This document shows positions 7,869 to 17,067 of a DNA stretch of 64,000 nucleotides, piece by piece. Numbering within the stretch: the first letter of the stretch is position 1; each line of letters opens with the position of its first letter. The notes below the pieces were generated by a model. That model ran no database searches. It was not told where the DNA came from and worked only from the letters and a program-made list of their open reading frames with translations. Source of the stretch: CAVALG01 sp963630555 (GTDB taxonomy: Bacteria; Bacillota; Clostridia; Oscillospirales; Acutalibacteraceae); assembly GCA_963630555.1 (NCBI GenBank), contig CAVGND010000008.1, forward strand, positions 1 through 64,000, in the 5' to 3' direction. The position numbers and the translations under genes were made by a program.

Positions 7869-9227
7869 ATGATAAATATTAATGATATTTTAGAAACCAT
7901 AAATATGATTGATGAGGAAAATCTTGATATCCGAACTGTTACAATGGGTATATCTTTGCTTGATTGCATTGATCCGGATATTGATGCGGCATGCCGCAAG
8001 GTTTACGATAAAATCACTTTCAAAGCCCGGAATCTTGTGGCGGTTTGCAATAAAATAGAAACAGAACTCGGTATACCGATAATAAATAAACGTGTTTCGG
8101 TCACACCGATAGCGATAATTGCCGCCGCCTGCCGTTCCGGTGATACAGTGAAATTTGCGCAAACGCTTGAAAAGGCCGCAAATGCTGTCGGTGTTAATTT
8201 TATAGGCGGATATTCTGCACTTGTACATAAAGGATTCAGTGCAGGCGATAGGGAATTGATTGAAAGCATACCGGAAGCGTTAAGCGTTACCGATCATATA
8301 TGTGCCTCGGTCAATATCGGGTCTACAAAAGCCGGCATGAATATGGACGCTATAGCACTTATGGGTAAAATAATTAAAGATACTGCTGCCGCCACGGCGG
8401 AGCGTGACTGCATAGGTGCCGCAAAACTTGTTGTACTGTGCAACGCCCCCGAAGACAACCCGTTTATGGCGGGTGCGTTCCACGGCGTCGGTGAACCCGA
8501 TTGCGTTATAAATGTCGGTGTTTCGGGCCCCGGCGTTGTCCGTGCCGCACTTGCAAAATCCGGCAATCTTGATATGACCGGCATTGCGGAACTTATAAAG
8601 CGTACCGCGTTTAAAATAACCCGTATGGGTCAACTTGTTGCGCGTATGGCATCTGACCGGTTGGGCGTTCCGTTCGGTATAGTTGACCTTTCGCTGGCGC
8701 CGACGCCTGCGGTAGGCGATTCGGTTGCCCATATTTTAGAGGAAATGGGACTTCAAAGTTGCGGTGCTTACGGTACTACGGCGGCGCTTGCAATGCTTAA
8801 TGATGCGGTTAAAAAAGGCGGCGTTATGGCGTCAAATCATGTCGGCGGACTTTCGGGAGCGTTTATACCCGTAACCGAGGACGCGGGAATGATAGACGCG
8901 GCTCGCTGCGGTTCGCTCTGTCTTGAAAAGTTGGAGGCAATGACGGCTGTATGCTCGGTAGGACTTGATATGATAAACATTCCGGGTGACACTCCCGAAT
9001 GTATCATTTCGGGAATAATCGCGGATGAAGCGGCTATAGGAATGGTTAATTCAAAAACTACCGCTGTGCGTCTTATTCCGGCAATCGGCAAAAAAGTCGG
9101 TGAAGAACTTTCCTTCGGCGGATTGCTGGGCGGCGGACCGGTGATGAATGTAAATATGTTTGATAATTCAAAATTCATTGCCCGCGGCGGGCGTATTCCG
9201 GCGCCGATGCAAAGTTTAAAAAACTGA
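7869..9227 (+). CDS. UPF0210/DUF711 family protein (annotated elsewhere as 'PFL family protein')
   Basis: 452 residues, full family length, without cysteine or glycyl-radical motifs, so it is not a pyruvate formate-lyase despite the family nickname. Conserved patches include the N-terminal ILETINMIDEENLDIRTVTMGISL, VGVSGPGVVRAAL in the middle and the C-terminal LLGGGPVMNVNM. It forms a two-gene operon with the ACT-domain gene upstream and ends at a strong bidirectional terminator. The biochemical function is not established. Confidence 0.85.
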   Translation: MININDILETINMIDEENLDIRTVTMGISLLDCIDPDIDAACRKVYDKITFKARNLVAVCNKIETELGIPIINKRVSVTPIAIIAAACRSGDTVKFAQTLEKAANAVGVNFIGGYSALVHKGFSAGDRELIESIPEALSVTDHICASVNIGSTKAGMNMDAIALMGKIIKDTAAATAERDCIGAAKLVVLCNAPEDNPFMAGAFHGVGEPDCVINVGVSGPGVVRAALAKSGNLDMTGIAELIKRTAFKITRMGQLVARMASDRLGVPFGIVDLSLAPTPAVGDSVAHILEEMGLQSCGAYGTTAALAMLNDAVKKGGVMASNHVGGLSGAFIPVTEDAGMIDAARCGSLCLEKLEAMTAVCSVGLDMINIPGDTPECIISGIIADEAAIGMVNSKTTAVRLIPAIGKKVGEELSFGGLLGGGPVMNVNMFDNSKFIARGGRIPAPMQSLKN

Positions 9228-9261
9228 TATGTTACCAATCGGTAAAACTTTTAACGGATAT

Positions 9262-9299
9262 AAAAAATTGCGGCACAATTAATTGCGCCGCAATTTTTT
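9262..9299. terminator. bidirectional terminator
   Basis: AAAAAATTGCGGC and GCCGCAATTTTTT arms around an AT-rich loop, with T runs on both strands. It sits between two convergent operons. Confidence 0.9.
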
Positions 9300-9311
9300 A
9301 TGGTGTCTTGA

Positions 9312-10313
9312 TTATTTGCTGAGTGCTTCGTAAACCGCAACGGCTACCGCAACAGTGGCGCCGACCATTGGATTGTTACCCATACCGATAAGTCCCATCA
9401 TCTCAACATGGGCAGGAACAGACGAAGAACCTGCAAATTGTGCGTCTGAATGCATACGACCCATAGTATCCGTCATACCGTAGGACGCAGGGCCTGCCGC
9501 CATATTGTCGGGGTGCAACGTACGTCCTGTGCCGCCGCCCGAAGCAACCGAGAAGTATTTTTTACCTTGTTCAATGCACTCTTTTTTGTAGGTGCCTGCA
9601 ACGGGGTGCTGGAATCTTGTCGGGTTGGTTGAGTTACCGGTAATTGAAACATCAACGCCTTCATGGTGCATAATTGCAACGCCTTCGCGAACATCGTCCG
9701 CACCGTAGCAGCGAACCTTAGCACGCTCGCCGTTTGAATATGCGGTTTCATCAACTATTTTAAGTTCGCCCGTGTAGTAGTCAAACTTAGTCTGAACATA
9801 GGTGAAACCGTTGATTCTTGAAATGATTTTAGCAGCGTCTTTTCCAAGACCGTTAAGAATAACGCGGAGGTCTTCTTTACGGGCTTTGTTGGCGCTTCTT
9901 GCAAGACCGATTGCGCCTTCTGCCGCTGCAAATGATTCGTGACCTGCCAGGAATGCAAAACATTTTGTTTCATCCCTGAGCAGCATTGCACCGAGGTTAC
10001 CGTGACCGAGACCGACCTTGCGGTCATCGGCTACCGAGCCGGGAATACAGAATGACTGAAGTCCGAGACCGATTTTTTCAGCTGCTTCTGCTGCCGATTT
10101 AACACCGTCTTTAAGTGCTATAGCAGCGCCGACTTCATAAGCCCAAGCGGCGTTTTCAAAACAAATAGGCTGAATGTTTTTGGTTATACCGTAAGCGTCA
10201 ACGCCGTATTTATCGCAAATTTCTTTTGCTTCTTCAATTGAAGAAATGCCGTGCTTTTTAAGTTCAGCGTTTATCCGGTCAATTCTTCTTTCGTAACTTT
10301 CAAATAAAGCCAT
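9312..10313 (-). CDS. GGGtGRT protein
   Basis: 333 residues of the family named for the motif GGGtGRT, seen here as VASGGGTGRTLHPD. Further conserved stretches are CFENAAWAYEVGAAIALK and the C-terminal GLIGMGNNPMVGATVAVAVAVYEAL. The start has a GGGGAGG site. It lies 18 bp downstream of a NifU-like scaffold gene, and this pair is a recurring unit in anaerobes. The family has no proven activity; a role connected with iron-sulfur metabolism is inferred from the partner only. Confidence 0.88.
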   Translation of the reverse strand: MALFESYERRIDRINAELKKHGISSIEEAKEICDKYGVDAYGITKNIQPICFENAAWAYEVGAAIALKDGVKSAAEAAEKIGLGLQSFCIPGSVADDRKVGLGHGNLGAMLLRDETKCFAFLAGHESFAAAEGAIGLARSANKARKEDLRVILNGLGKDAAKIISRINGFTYVQTKFDYYTGELKIVDETAYSNGERAKVRCYGADDVREGVAIMHHEGVDVSITGNSTNPTRFQHPVAGTYKKECIEQGKKYFSVASGGGTGRTLHPDNMAAGPASYGMTDTMGRMHSDAQFAGSSSVPAHVEMMGLIGMGNNPMVGATVAVAVAVYEALSK

Positions 10314-10331
10314 TGTTTTTTACCTCCCCAA

Positions 10332-11024
10332 TTATTCTTTTCTCGGATCTATGAGTTTAGCGGCGTCGTCAACTCTGCCGTACTGACCGCTCGCTTTTTT
10401 CAAAGCCTCGTCAGCACTCATACCGCCCTTGATCATATCCATCATTTTCCCGAGATGAACGAACTTGTAGCCGATGATCTCGCCATTTTCGTCAACAGCG
10501 AGTTTGGTTATATAACCTTCCGCCAATTCAAGATAACGGGGACCTTTAAGTTTGGTTGCGTAGGTTGTGCCGGTCTGCGAACGAAGACCTTTACCGAGGT
10601 CTTCAAGTCCTGCGCCTACGGGCAAGCCGCCTTCAGAGAACGCCGTCTGTGTTCTGCCGTAAACAATTTGGAGGAACAACTCTCTCATAGCTGTGTTGAT
10701 AGCGTCGCAAACCAGGTCGGTGTTAAGTGCTTCAAGTATTGTTTTACCTATAAGAATTTCGGAAGCCATGGCTGCCGAGTGGGTCATACCCGAACATCCG
10801 ATAGTTTCAACAAGTGCCTCCTCAATAATACCGTCCTTAACATTAAGGGTCAGTTTGCAGGCACCCTGCTGAGGAGCGCACCAGCCGATACCGTGTGTAA
10901 GGCCGGAAATGTCTTTAATCTCCATAGCCTGAGTCCATTTACCCTCCTGCGGGATTGGAGCCGGGCCGTGATATGCGCCTTTGGCAAGCGGACACATACT
11001 TTCAACTTCTGCGGAATACTTCAT
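10332..11024 (-). CDS. NifU/IscU-like iron-sulfur cluster assembly scaffold protein
   Basis: 230 residues. The NifU-N-like core contains the three cysteines expected of a scaffold: WCAPQQGACK, then VETIGCSGMTHSAAM. A C-terminal extension of about 90 residues is specific to the type paired with GGGtGRT proteins. The ATG has a strong AAAGGAAGGGG site. It is first in the two-gene operon, from its own promoter. An iron-sulfur role is likely; the client protein is unknown. Confidence 0.82.
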   Translation of the reverse strand: MKYSAEVESMCPLAKGAYHGPAPIPQEGKWTQAMEIKDISGLTHGIGWCAPQQGACKLTLNVKDGIIEEALVETIGCSGMTHSAAMASEILIGKTILEALNTDLVCDAINTAMRELFLQIVYGRTQTAFSEGGLPVGAGLEDLGKGLRSQTGTTYATKLKGPRYLELAEGYITKLAVDENGEIIGYKFVHLGKMMDMIKGGMSADEALKKASGQYGRVDDAAKLIDPRKE

Positions 11025-11113
11025 TGTGTTTCCCCTTCCTTTGATGTATAATTTTAAAATTACCGTAGTTATACAACCGGGGGGAACAACGCACCCCCAA
11101 TTGCGCCGTATAC

Positions 11114-11142
11114 ATTATAATCAATCCGATTCGAAAATTCAA
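11114..11142 (-). promoter_or_regulatory. promoter of the NifU-like/GGGtGRT operon
   Basis: Minus-strand TTGAAT (11137-11142) and TATAAT (11114-11119) with a 17-bp spacer. The rest of the 271-bp gap up to uppP is AT-rich and shows no gene. Confidence 0.8.
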
Positions 11143-11295
11143 GTGGTATAAAATAAATTGTCGAAAAATTAACAACTTTTAAATAATAGGACAAAATATA
11201 CGGAATCCGTTCGAGTATTTCATAAATATTCAGTGTAAAATAAAATAGGCAAAAAGAAATGGATTTAACACCTTTATTATAATATTATGTATTTA

Positions 11296-12135
11296 TCAAA
11301 TAACCTTAGTAAGGACAAGCAACAGAAGCAGCGCGCCGAGCGCAATTCTGTACCAGCCGAAAACTTTGAAGTCGTGCTTTTTTATATAATTCATAAGGAA
11401 TTTTATACAAACAAGTGATACAACAAAAGCCACAACCGTACCGACCGCAAGAACGGCAAATTCTTCAGCGGAAAATGTATTTCCCTTTGCAAAATACTTA
11501 AGAACCTTCACGCCGCTGCCGCCAAACATTGCGGGAATCGACATATAAAACGAGAACTCTGCCGCAGCAACGCGCGAGCATCCGATAAGCATTGCACCTA
11601 TTATGGTGGCGCCGGAGCGCGACGTGCCCGGAACGAGCGCCAAAGTCTGAAAAAGCCCCATATAAAGAGCGGTTTTGTACCCTATATTTTCACTTTTGCG
11701 TATTGTCGGTTCTTTTGCAACACTCTCTACAAAAATAAAACAAATACCGTAAAAAATAAGTGCTGCGGATACAATTACAACCCGAAAATCTCCAGTCAGC
11801 ATTTCATCTATTTTGCTGTCAAATGTAAATCCCACTATACCTGCAGGTATGCTTGCAATCAACACCTTTAACCATGTAAGCCATATATTTTTGCGCTGCT
11901 GCGGAGTGCTCTTACGCGAGAAAGGCCACAGTTTACCCCAAAACAATATCACAACAGCAAGGATTGCGCCGAGTTGTATAACAACAAGGAACATTTCCTT
12001 AAAGTCTTTTGACATATTAAGCCCCAAAAATTCATCAAACAGTATCATATGCCCGGTGCTTGATATAGGCAGCCATTCGGTTACACCCTCAACTATTCCC
12101 AAAATTATTGATTTAATGATATTAAGAATAAACAA
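11296..12135 (-). CDS. uppP: undecaprenyl-diphosphate phosphatase
   Basis: Membrane enzyme that dephosphorylates undecaprenyl pyrophosphate to recycle the lipid carrier of cell-wall synthesis; loss or gain affects bacitracin tolerance. 279 residues with about eight membrane segments. Both active-site signatures are present: EGVTEWLPISSTGHM near the N-terminus and VPGTSRSGATI in the middle. The frame opens at 12150, but GGGAG at 12144-12148 points to a TTG start at 12135. Upstream minus-strand TTGTAT and TAAACT with a 17-bp spacer are a plausible promoter. Confidence 0.95.
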   Translation of the reverse strand: MFILNIIKSIILGIVEGVTEWLPISSTGHMILFDEFLGLNMSKDFKEMFLVVIQLGAILAVVILFWGKLWPFSRKSTPQQRKNIWLTWLKVLIASIPAGIVGFTFDSKIDEMLTGDFRVVIVSAALIFYGICFIFVESVAKEPTIRKSENIGYKTALYMGLFQTLALVPGTSRSGATIIGAMLIGCSRVAAAEFSFYMSIPAMFGGSGVKVLKYFAKGNTFSAEEFAVLAVGTVVAFVVSLVCIKFLMNYIKKHDFKVFGWYRIALGALLLLLVLTKVI

Positions 12136-12386
12136 ATCATCATCTCCCAATAAGGTTATGTTAATTATATGCGGAATGTTTCTTTTAGTTTAACATAAAA
12201 ACAAACAAGATACAATCCGATTATTAAAATTCGCAGTTTCGTAACTTTTTGTTCAAAACGGAATAAAATATTATAGAAGTTTAACAAAAGGGTTTCAGGC
12301 AAGCGGCTACAAAATACGGCGACCCGATTTGCGGGCAAAGCCCTTTGCTGAACTTCAAATTCTTTATAAGGGGGAACTAAAATAAT

Positions 12387-13256
12387 ATGAGAGAAATAAA
12401 TAACAGCGAATCACCTTCAACCTCTTTTAAAGAGGCGTGCTGTATAGACGCCGGCAGAGTTTATGACTCTTGCTGTGATCGTGATTGCCTTGAGGATTTA
12501 AGATGCTATTTTACGGAAGAAGACCAACAAATTATCGGCAGCGCATTAAGCGTAAAGGTAAAGAATGCAGAGGTGGCAAATGTATATGTAAATGTTGAAC
12601 CGGTATCATTCAATCGCGGGTTCTATTCGTGCGACCTGACCTTCTTTTTCCTTGTTGAGTTTGATGTGTTCACCGCACCTAAAACCTGCCCGCAAACCAT
12701 ACACGGTATCACTTTTTACGAGAAAAAAGTGATTTTATACGGAAGTGAAGGAAGCGTTAAAACATTTTCAAATATATGTACATTAGAGGAAGAATCCAAC
12801 GGAACCGTAATACCGACTTCCAACTGCCCCCGTTGTTCCGTGCAATGCGTCGACCCGATTCCCCTTGCTGCAAAAATATGTGAGTTACGGGATTGCTTTG
12901 AAGGAATCGGATGCATTCCCGCAGGATTGCAGGAACGCTTGGGCGGCAGTGTTGTAACCGGTTTGCCGGCCGGTTCGCCGACAGTTTATGTCACGCTGGG
13001 ACTTTTCAGCATCGTTCAGTTAATACGCAATGTTCAAATGCTTATACCGGTATACGATTTCTGTATACCCGAAAAACAGTGCGCCAATATGACCGACGAA
13101 CCATGTGACGCATTCAGGCGTATTAAATTCCCGACCGATGATTTCTTCCCGCCGAGACCGAGCAACATGGGCGGTTGCGGTTGTGCGGCTGCAGCGGCGG
13201 AAAACGGAACGGACGGCTGCTGTAACAACCGGGACAATAATAGTCAAAGAGGTTAA
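12387..13256 (+). CDS. cysteine-rich protein of unknown function
   Basis: 289 residues with more than 20 cysteines, no signal peptide and no membrane segment. Cysteines occur as pairs and clusters (ACCIDAGRVYDSCCDRDC near the start, CPRCSVQC in the middle, GGCGCAAAAAENGTDGCC at the end). The central part is beta-rich by appearance (NVYVNVEPVSFNRGFYSCDLTFFFLVEF). The tail is low-complexity Gly/Ala/Asn. Such composition would suit a cross-linked spore or coat-associated protein, but that is only a guess. The start has AAGGGGG upstream. It is monocistronic, between uppP (divergent) and ftsH (convergent). Confidence 0.8.
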   Translation: MREINNSESPSTSFKEACCIDAGRVYDSCCDRDCLEDLRCYFTEEDQQIIGSALSVKVKNAEVANVYVNVEPVSFNRGFYSCDLTFFFLVEFDVFTAPKTCPQTIHGITFYEKKVILYGSEGSVKTFSNICTLEEESNGTVIPTSNCPRCSVQCVDPIPLAAKICELRDCFEGIGCIPAGLQERLGGSVVTGLPAGSPTVYVTLGLFSIVQLIRNVQMLIPVYDFCIPEKQCANMTDEPCDAFRRIKFPTDDFFPPRPSNMGGCGCAAAAAENGTDGCCNNRDNNSQRG

Positions 13257-13264
13257 ATATCTTT

Positions 13265-13298
13265 CAGCGCCGTTGTGCTTAAAGGCACAACGGCGCTG
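13265..13298. terminator. hairpin terminator between convergent genes
   Basis: CAGCGCCGTTGTGC and GCACAACGGCGCTG form a perfect 14-bp stem with a 6-nt loop. There is no long T run on either side, but its position fits termination of both the cysteine-rich gene and the ftsH operon. Confidence 0.75.
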
Positions 13299-13327
13299 AT
13301 ACTTGCTTTATATAAACTATGCAAAAA

Positions 13328-15175
13328 TCAAACTTCGTAAGATTTACCTTCCATAATGTTTTTAAATGCTTCGGCATCTATCTTTTCATGTTCAAACAAA
13401 GCTTTTGCCACTGCGTGGAGTTTGTCAATATGGGTTTTGAGTATTTCTTCGCCCCTCTTGTACGCATCCTCAACAATACGGTGAATCTCCGCATCAATAC
13501 GGGAATTAACACTCTCGGAGCAATTTTGAACGTGTCCGTAATCTCTGCCTAAGAAGACTTCGTCGTTGCTGTTTCCGTAAAGTATCGGCCCCAGATCCTT
13601 ACTCATACCGTACTTCACAACCATATCGCGTGCAATCTTGGTAGCACGTTCAATATCGTTGGAAGCACCGGTTGAAATATCGCTGTTGCAAAGACTTTCG
13701 GCAATACGCCCACCGAGCAGCATAACAATTTCCTCTTCCATTTCGGTCTTATACTTGGAAAATTTATCTTCACTCGGTAAAGCAACCGTCATACCCAAAG
13801 CACGCCCACGCGGAATTATTGTTATATAGTGAACTTCATCCTGCGTCGGAAGATAATATCCCGTAATGGCGTGACCCGCCTCATGATATGCGGTGTTAAC
13901 CTTTTCTTTATCTTTAAGTACCCAACTTTTCTTTTCGGGGCCGCCTATAACTTTAAGGGTAGCCTCTTCAACTATCGGTTGTGTAATTGCTTTAAGGCCG
14001 CTTCTTGCGGTTAATAGTGCAGCCTCATTCAGAAGATTTTCAAGGTCTGCACCCGTGAATCCCGCTGTGGATTGGGCAATTGTTTTAAGGCTCACATCGG
14101 GTGCCAGCGGCTTACCTCTTGCGTGCACCTTAAGTATTTCTTCCCGACCCTTTACATCAGGGTAATTTACGGTTATCTGACGGTCAAACCGACCGGGGCG
14201 TAAAAGTGCTTTGTCAAGTATATCGGGGCGGTTGGTTGCCGCTATAACTATAACGCCTTCATTTTTACCGAAACCGTCCATCTCAACAAGCAATTGGTTC
14301 AGGGTCTGCTCGCGTTCATCGTGACCGCCGCCGAGACCTGCACCGCGCTGCCTGCCGACGGCGTCGATTTCATCAATAAATATAATTGATGGTGAATTCT
14401 TCTTTGCCTGATCAAATAGATCACGCACCCTTGACGCACCGACGCCAACAAACATTTCAACAAAATCGGAACCCGAAATTGAAAAGAAGGGAACACCGGC
14501 TTCGCCTGCAACCGCACGCGCTAGCAAGGTTTTACCCGTTCCGGGAGGACCCACAAGCAAAACACCTTTAGGTATACGCGCGCCGAGTTCGTTAAACTTT
14601 TGGGGATCTTTTAAGAAATCCACCAATTCTTTCATTTCCTCTTTTTCTTCTTCCGCACCTGCCACGTCGGAAAAAGTCGTTTTTTTATTATCATTTGGTT
14701 TCACTTTAACTTTACCGAATGAGAAGGTTTTATCCGCCCCCATCCCGGAGTTAAAGCGTTTCATCATAAATATCCAAACGAATACCAGTGCGGCAATCAT
14801 AAGCAGTGTCGGCAGAATACTCATTATCCAGGAAGCCTCGCCGCCGCTTTTGTAATCCTGCTTAATCATATCCTTTTCGGACTTTGCTTCTTCGTTATGT
14901 TTAAGAACAAAATCGTTCACATCGTTGTAAAAAATATCGGCGTTGGCAACATTGTAACGGTATTCTTTGTTATCGGATCTTTTGGTGTATTGCAGTTCAC
15001 CACTGTAAAGATTCAACTGATATGCCGAAATCTCGTTGTTTTTTATCATATCCACGATTTCGTAATACTTCATACTGCTTTTTTTCTGCGTTGCCGACAA
15101 ACCGATCATCACCGCAATGATCAAAATAGCCGGTATACCGATATACAGCAGAACATTCTTAAGGTTTTTATTCAA
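13328..15175 (-). CDS. ftsH: ATP-dependent zinc metalloprotease FtsH
   Basis: Membrane-anchored AAA+ protease that degrades misfolded or regulatory proteins. 615 residues: membrane helix at about 7-27, an extracytoplasmic domain, a second helix at about 115-138, the AAA module with Walker A GPPGTGKT and Walker B IIFIDEIDAVG, the SRH region TNRPDILDKALLRPGRFDR, and the zinc site HEAGH in the protease domain. The start is TTG, with AAAGGAG upstream. It is the last gene of the rnjA-to-ftsH operon; the tilS-hpt-ftsH order is classical for Firmicutes. Confidence 0.97.
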   Translation of the reverse strand: MNKNLKNVLLYIGIPAILIIAVMIGLSATQKKSSMKYYEIVDMIKNNEISAYQLNLYSGELQYTKRSDNKEYRYNVANADIFYNDVNDFVLKHNEEAKSEKDMIKQDYKSGGEASWIMSILPTLLMIAALVFVWIFMMKRFNSGMGADKTFSFGKVKVKPNDNKKTTFSDVAGAEEEKEEMKELVDFLKDPQKFNELGARIPKGVLLVGPPGTGKTLLARAVAGEAGVPFFSISGSDFVEMFVGVGASRVRDLFDQAKKNSPSIIFIDEIDAVGRQRGAGLGGGHDEREQTLNQLLVEMDGFGKNEGVIVIAATNRPDILDKALLRPGRFDRQITVNYPDVKGREEILKVHARGKPLAPDVSLKTIAQSTAGFTGADLENLLNEAALLTARSGLKAITQPIVEEATLKVIGGPEKKSWVLKDKEKVNTAYHEAGHAITGYYLPTQDEVHYITIIPRGRALGMTVALPSEDKFSKYKTEMEEEIVMLLGGRIAESLCNSDISTGASNDIERATKIARDMVVKYGMSKDLGPILYGNSNDEVFLGRDYGHVQNCSESVNSRIDAEIHRIVEDAYKRGEEILKTHIDKLHAVAKALFEHEKIDAEAFKNIMEGKSYEV

Positions 15176-15202
15176 TTAAAGTCAGGCTCCTTTCAAATCG
15201 GC

Positions 15203-15748
15203 TTATTCGTATATTTCCCTTTTTAAGACGCCCAATACAGGCAGATTTCTGTATTTATTCGCATAGTCAAGACCGTATCCCACAACAAATTCGTTAGGCA
15301 CAACGCTTCCTACATAGTCGGCTTTTATATTTGCGATATGGCGTTCGGGTTTATCGAGAAATGTGCATATACGAACGCTGTTCGCGCCGCGGCTTTCAAG
15401 CATACTTGTTATCTTTGAAAGCGTAATCCCGGAATCCAGTATGTCTTCGACTATCAGAATATCGTAACCCGAAAGGTTTTCGGCAATGTCAAGCTTTACT
15501 TTTACCACACCGCTTGTAGCCGTACTTTTACCGTAGGATGAAGCCGCCATAAAATCAATTTCCAGCGGAATATCTATAGCACGCATAAGATCGGTCAAAA
15601 ATACGACCGCCCCTCGCAAAACGCTTACAAGCAAAAGGTTTTTACCCATGTAATCCTCGGTTATCTCTTTACCGAGGCGTTTGATTATTTCAGAAATTTC
15701 ATCTTCGTTAAGCAAAATTTTCTCAAGGTCTTTGTACATTTCCAACAC
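15203..15748 (-). CDS. hpt: hypoxanthine phosphoribosyltransferase
   Basis: Purine salvage enzyme converting hypoxanthine or guanine plus PRPP to the nucleotide. About 180 residues with the PRPP-binding loop ILIVEDILDSGITLSK and the N-terminal SVLRGAVVFLTDL. The frame opens at 15754. GAGGAG (15754-15759) favours GTG 15748 or TTG 15745; ATG 15739 is also possible. The gene starts on the tilS stop codon, so translation is coupled. It lies between tilS and ftsH as in Bacillus. Confidence 0.93.
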   Translation of the reverse strand: MLEMYKDLEKILLNEDEISEIIKRLGKEITEDYMGKNLLLVSVLRGAVVFLTDLMRAIDIPLEIDFMAASSYGKSTATSGVVKVKLDIAENLSGYDILIVEDILDSGITLSKITSMLESRGANSVRICTFLDKPERHIANIKADYVGSVVPNEFVVGYGLDYANKYRNLPVLGVLKREIYE

Positions 15749-17067
15749 TAACACTCCTCAATGGTTTCAACCGTAAACAGGTTTTTTGAATTGCAGTCCG
15801 GTTTGACCCGCTCGCTTATGCCGAACCGTTCAACCCAAATAATGCCGTCCCGGTCACAAAGCAACAAAATCTTATCCCTTTCATATACCGGAATTTTTTC
15901 GTCAATAAATAATTTTTTAACACTTTTTGTACAGTTACGGCCGGATAACTTTATTTTATCGCCCGTTTCGCGTGTTCTGACTGTTAGATTACCAATGATT
16001 TTATCACAGTCAAAAACATTTTTTAATAACATTTTGTTAACTTTTCCTTTAACGGGCAAAATTTTTAACGCAGGACATTCGAAAGCACCGTTTTCAGGAT
16101 CAAGTTTGTACGATATTTTGCCGCCTTCTGCGGTTTCTTTAATAATTTTAAGCCTGCCGCCGGAACTTACGGCAAAGCAGCCGCCCTTAAGTCCCGTTCT
16201 GCCCGGCTTAAAACATAAAGCGTCCATTTTATCAATAAAATGTTTCTCGGCGTCGCAATTGACTTCCGATTTATAATACATCGTCAGGATCCTGCCGCGT
16301 ATTGCTTTATGAAACTTTTGAAGTTTTAAAATATCAAGTGAACCCGAAGATAAAACGCCGCGGTATTCACGTGCGGCAATTCCTCGCAAATAATCCTCAT
16401 CCGCAGAATTAAGTTCCGCCTCCGCCGAAAGAGTATTTTCCAGATTCGGGTTGAGTTCTTTAAGTTGCGGTATTATCAGTTTTCGTATACGGTTGCGAGA
16501 ATAATAAATATCGGCGTTGGTGGAATCGGTGCAGTAAGATATACCGTTCTTGCGGCAGTAATCTTCAATTTCTTCACGAGTGCAAAAAATAAGCGGACGA
16601 ATTATGCAGCCCCTGACTTTAGGAATGCCGCACAATCCCTTCAGCGACGCGCCCCGCACCATATTCATTACCATTGTTTCGGCGTTGTCACTTGCCGTGT
16701 GCGCCGTTGCAACGACACCATTCGCAACTCGCGAGAAAAATTTATATCTTTCCTCACGTGCGGCAAGCTCCAGACTTTTGCCTGCGTCCCTCGCTATTTG
16801 CGGTATCGGCAAACGTTCGCAAAAAAGTTGAACTCCCAATTTTTTACATTCAGCCCTTACAAATCGCTCATCACTATCCGCTTCTTCTCCGCGAATACCG
16901 TGGTTCAGATGCGCGACGGTAAGTTTGAATCCAAACCGTGATTTTATATCGTTCAAAATATAAAGCAAACACATAGAATCAGCACCGCCCGATACTGCCG
17001 CGGTAACTTCACCCACATTGTCTAACATACCGTACCGCTCTATGGCGGAAATAATTTTTTCTGTCAT
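15748..17067 (-). CDS. tilS: tRNA(Ile)-lysidine synthetase
   Basis: ATP-dependent enzyme that converts cytidine 34 of tRNA(Ile2) to lysidine, changing AUG to AUA decoding. 439 residues. The N-terminal PP-loop is SGGADSMCLL near residue 26, followed by the VAHLNHGIRGEEADSDE stretch. A C-terminal TilS domain of about 100 residues is present (VRTRETGDKIKLSGRNCTKSVKKLF). It overlaps dnaB by 4 bp (ATGA) and runs into hpt. Assignment is secure. Confidence 0.95.
   Translation of the reverse strand: MTEKIISAIERYGMLDNVGEVTAAVSGGADSMCLLYILNDIKSRFGFKLTVAHLNHGIRGEEADSDERFVRAECKKLGVQLFCERLPIPQIARDAGKSLELAAREERYKFFSRVANGVVATAHTASDNAETMVMNMVRGASLKGLCGIPKVRGCIIRPLIFCTREEIEDYCRKNGISYCTDSTNADIYYSRNRIRKLIIPQLKELNPNLENTLSAEAELNSADEDYLRGIAAREYRGVLSSGSLDILKLQKFHKAIRGRILTMYYKSEVNCDAEKHFIDKMDALCFKPGRTGLKGGCFAVSSGGRLKIIKETAEGGKISYKLDPENGAFECPALKILPVKGKVNKMLLKNVFDCDKIIGNLTVRTRETGDKIKLSGRNCTKSVKKLFIDEKIPVYERDKILLLCDRDGIIWVERFGISERVKPDCNSKNLFTVETIEEC

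Noticed and set aside
7869..9227. Pyruvate formate-lyase identity of the 'PFL family' protein
   Set aside because: No adjacent cysteines and no glycyl-radical motif; the sequence is UPF0210/DUF711.
12297..12360. Cyclic-di-GMP-I riboswitch upstream of the cysteine-rich gene
   Set aside because: A GGCAAAGCC-like piece is present, but the conserved GEMM core and its tetraloop receptor cannot be placed.
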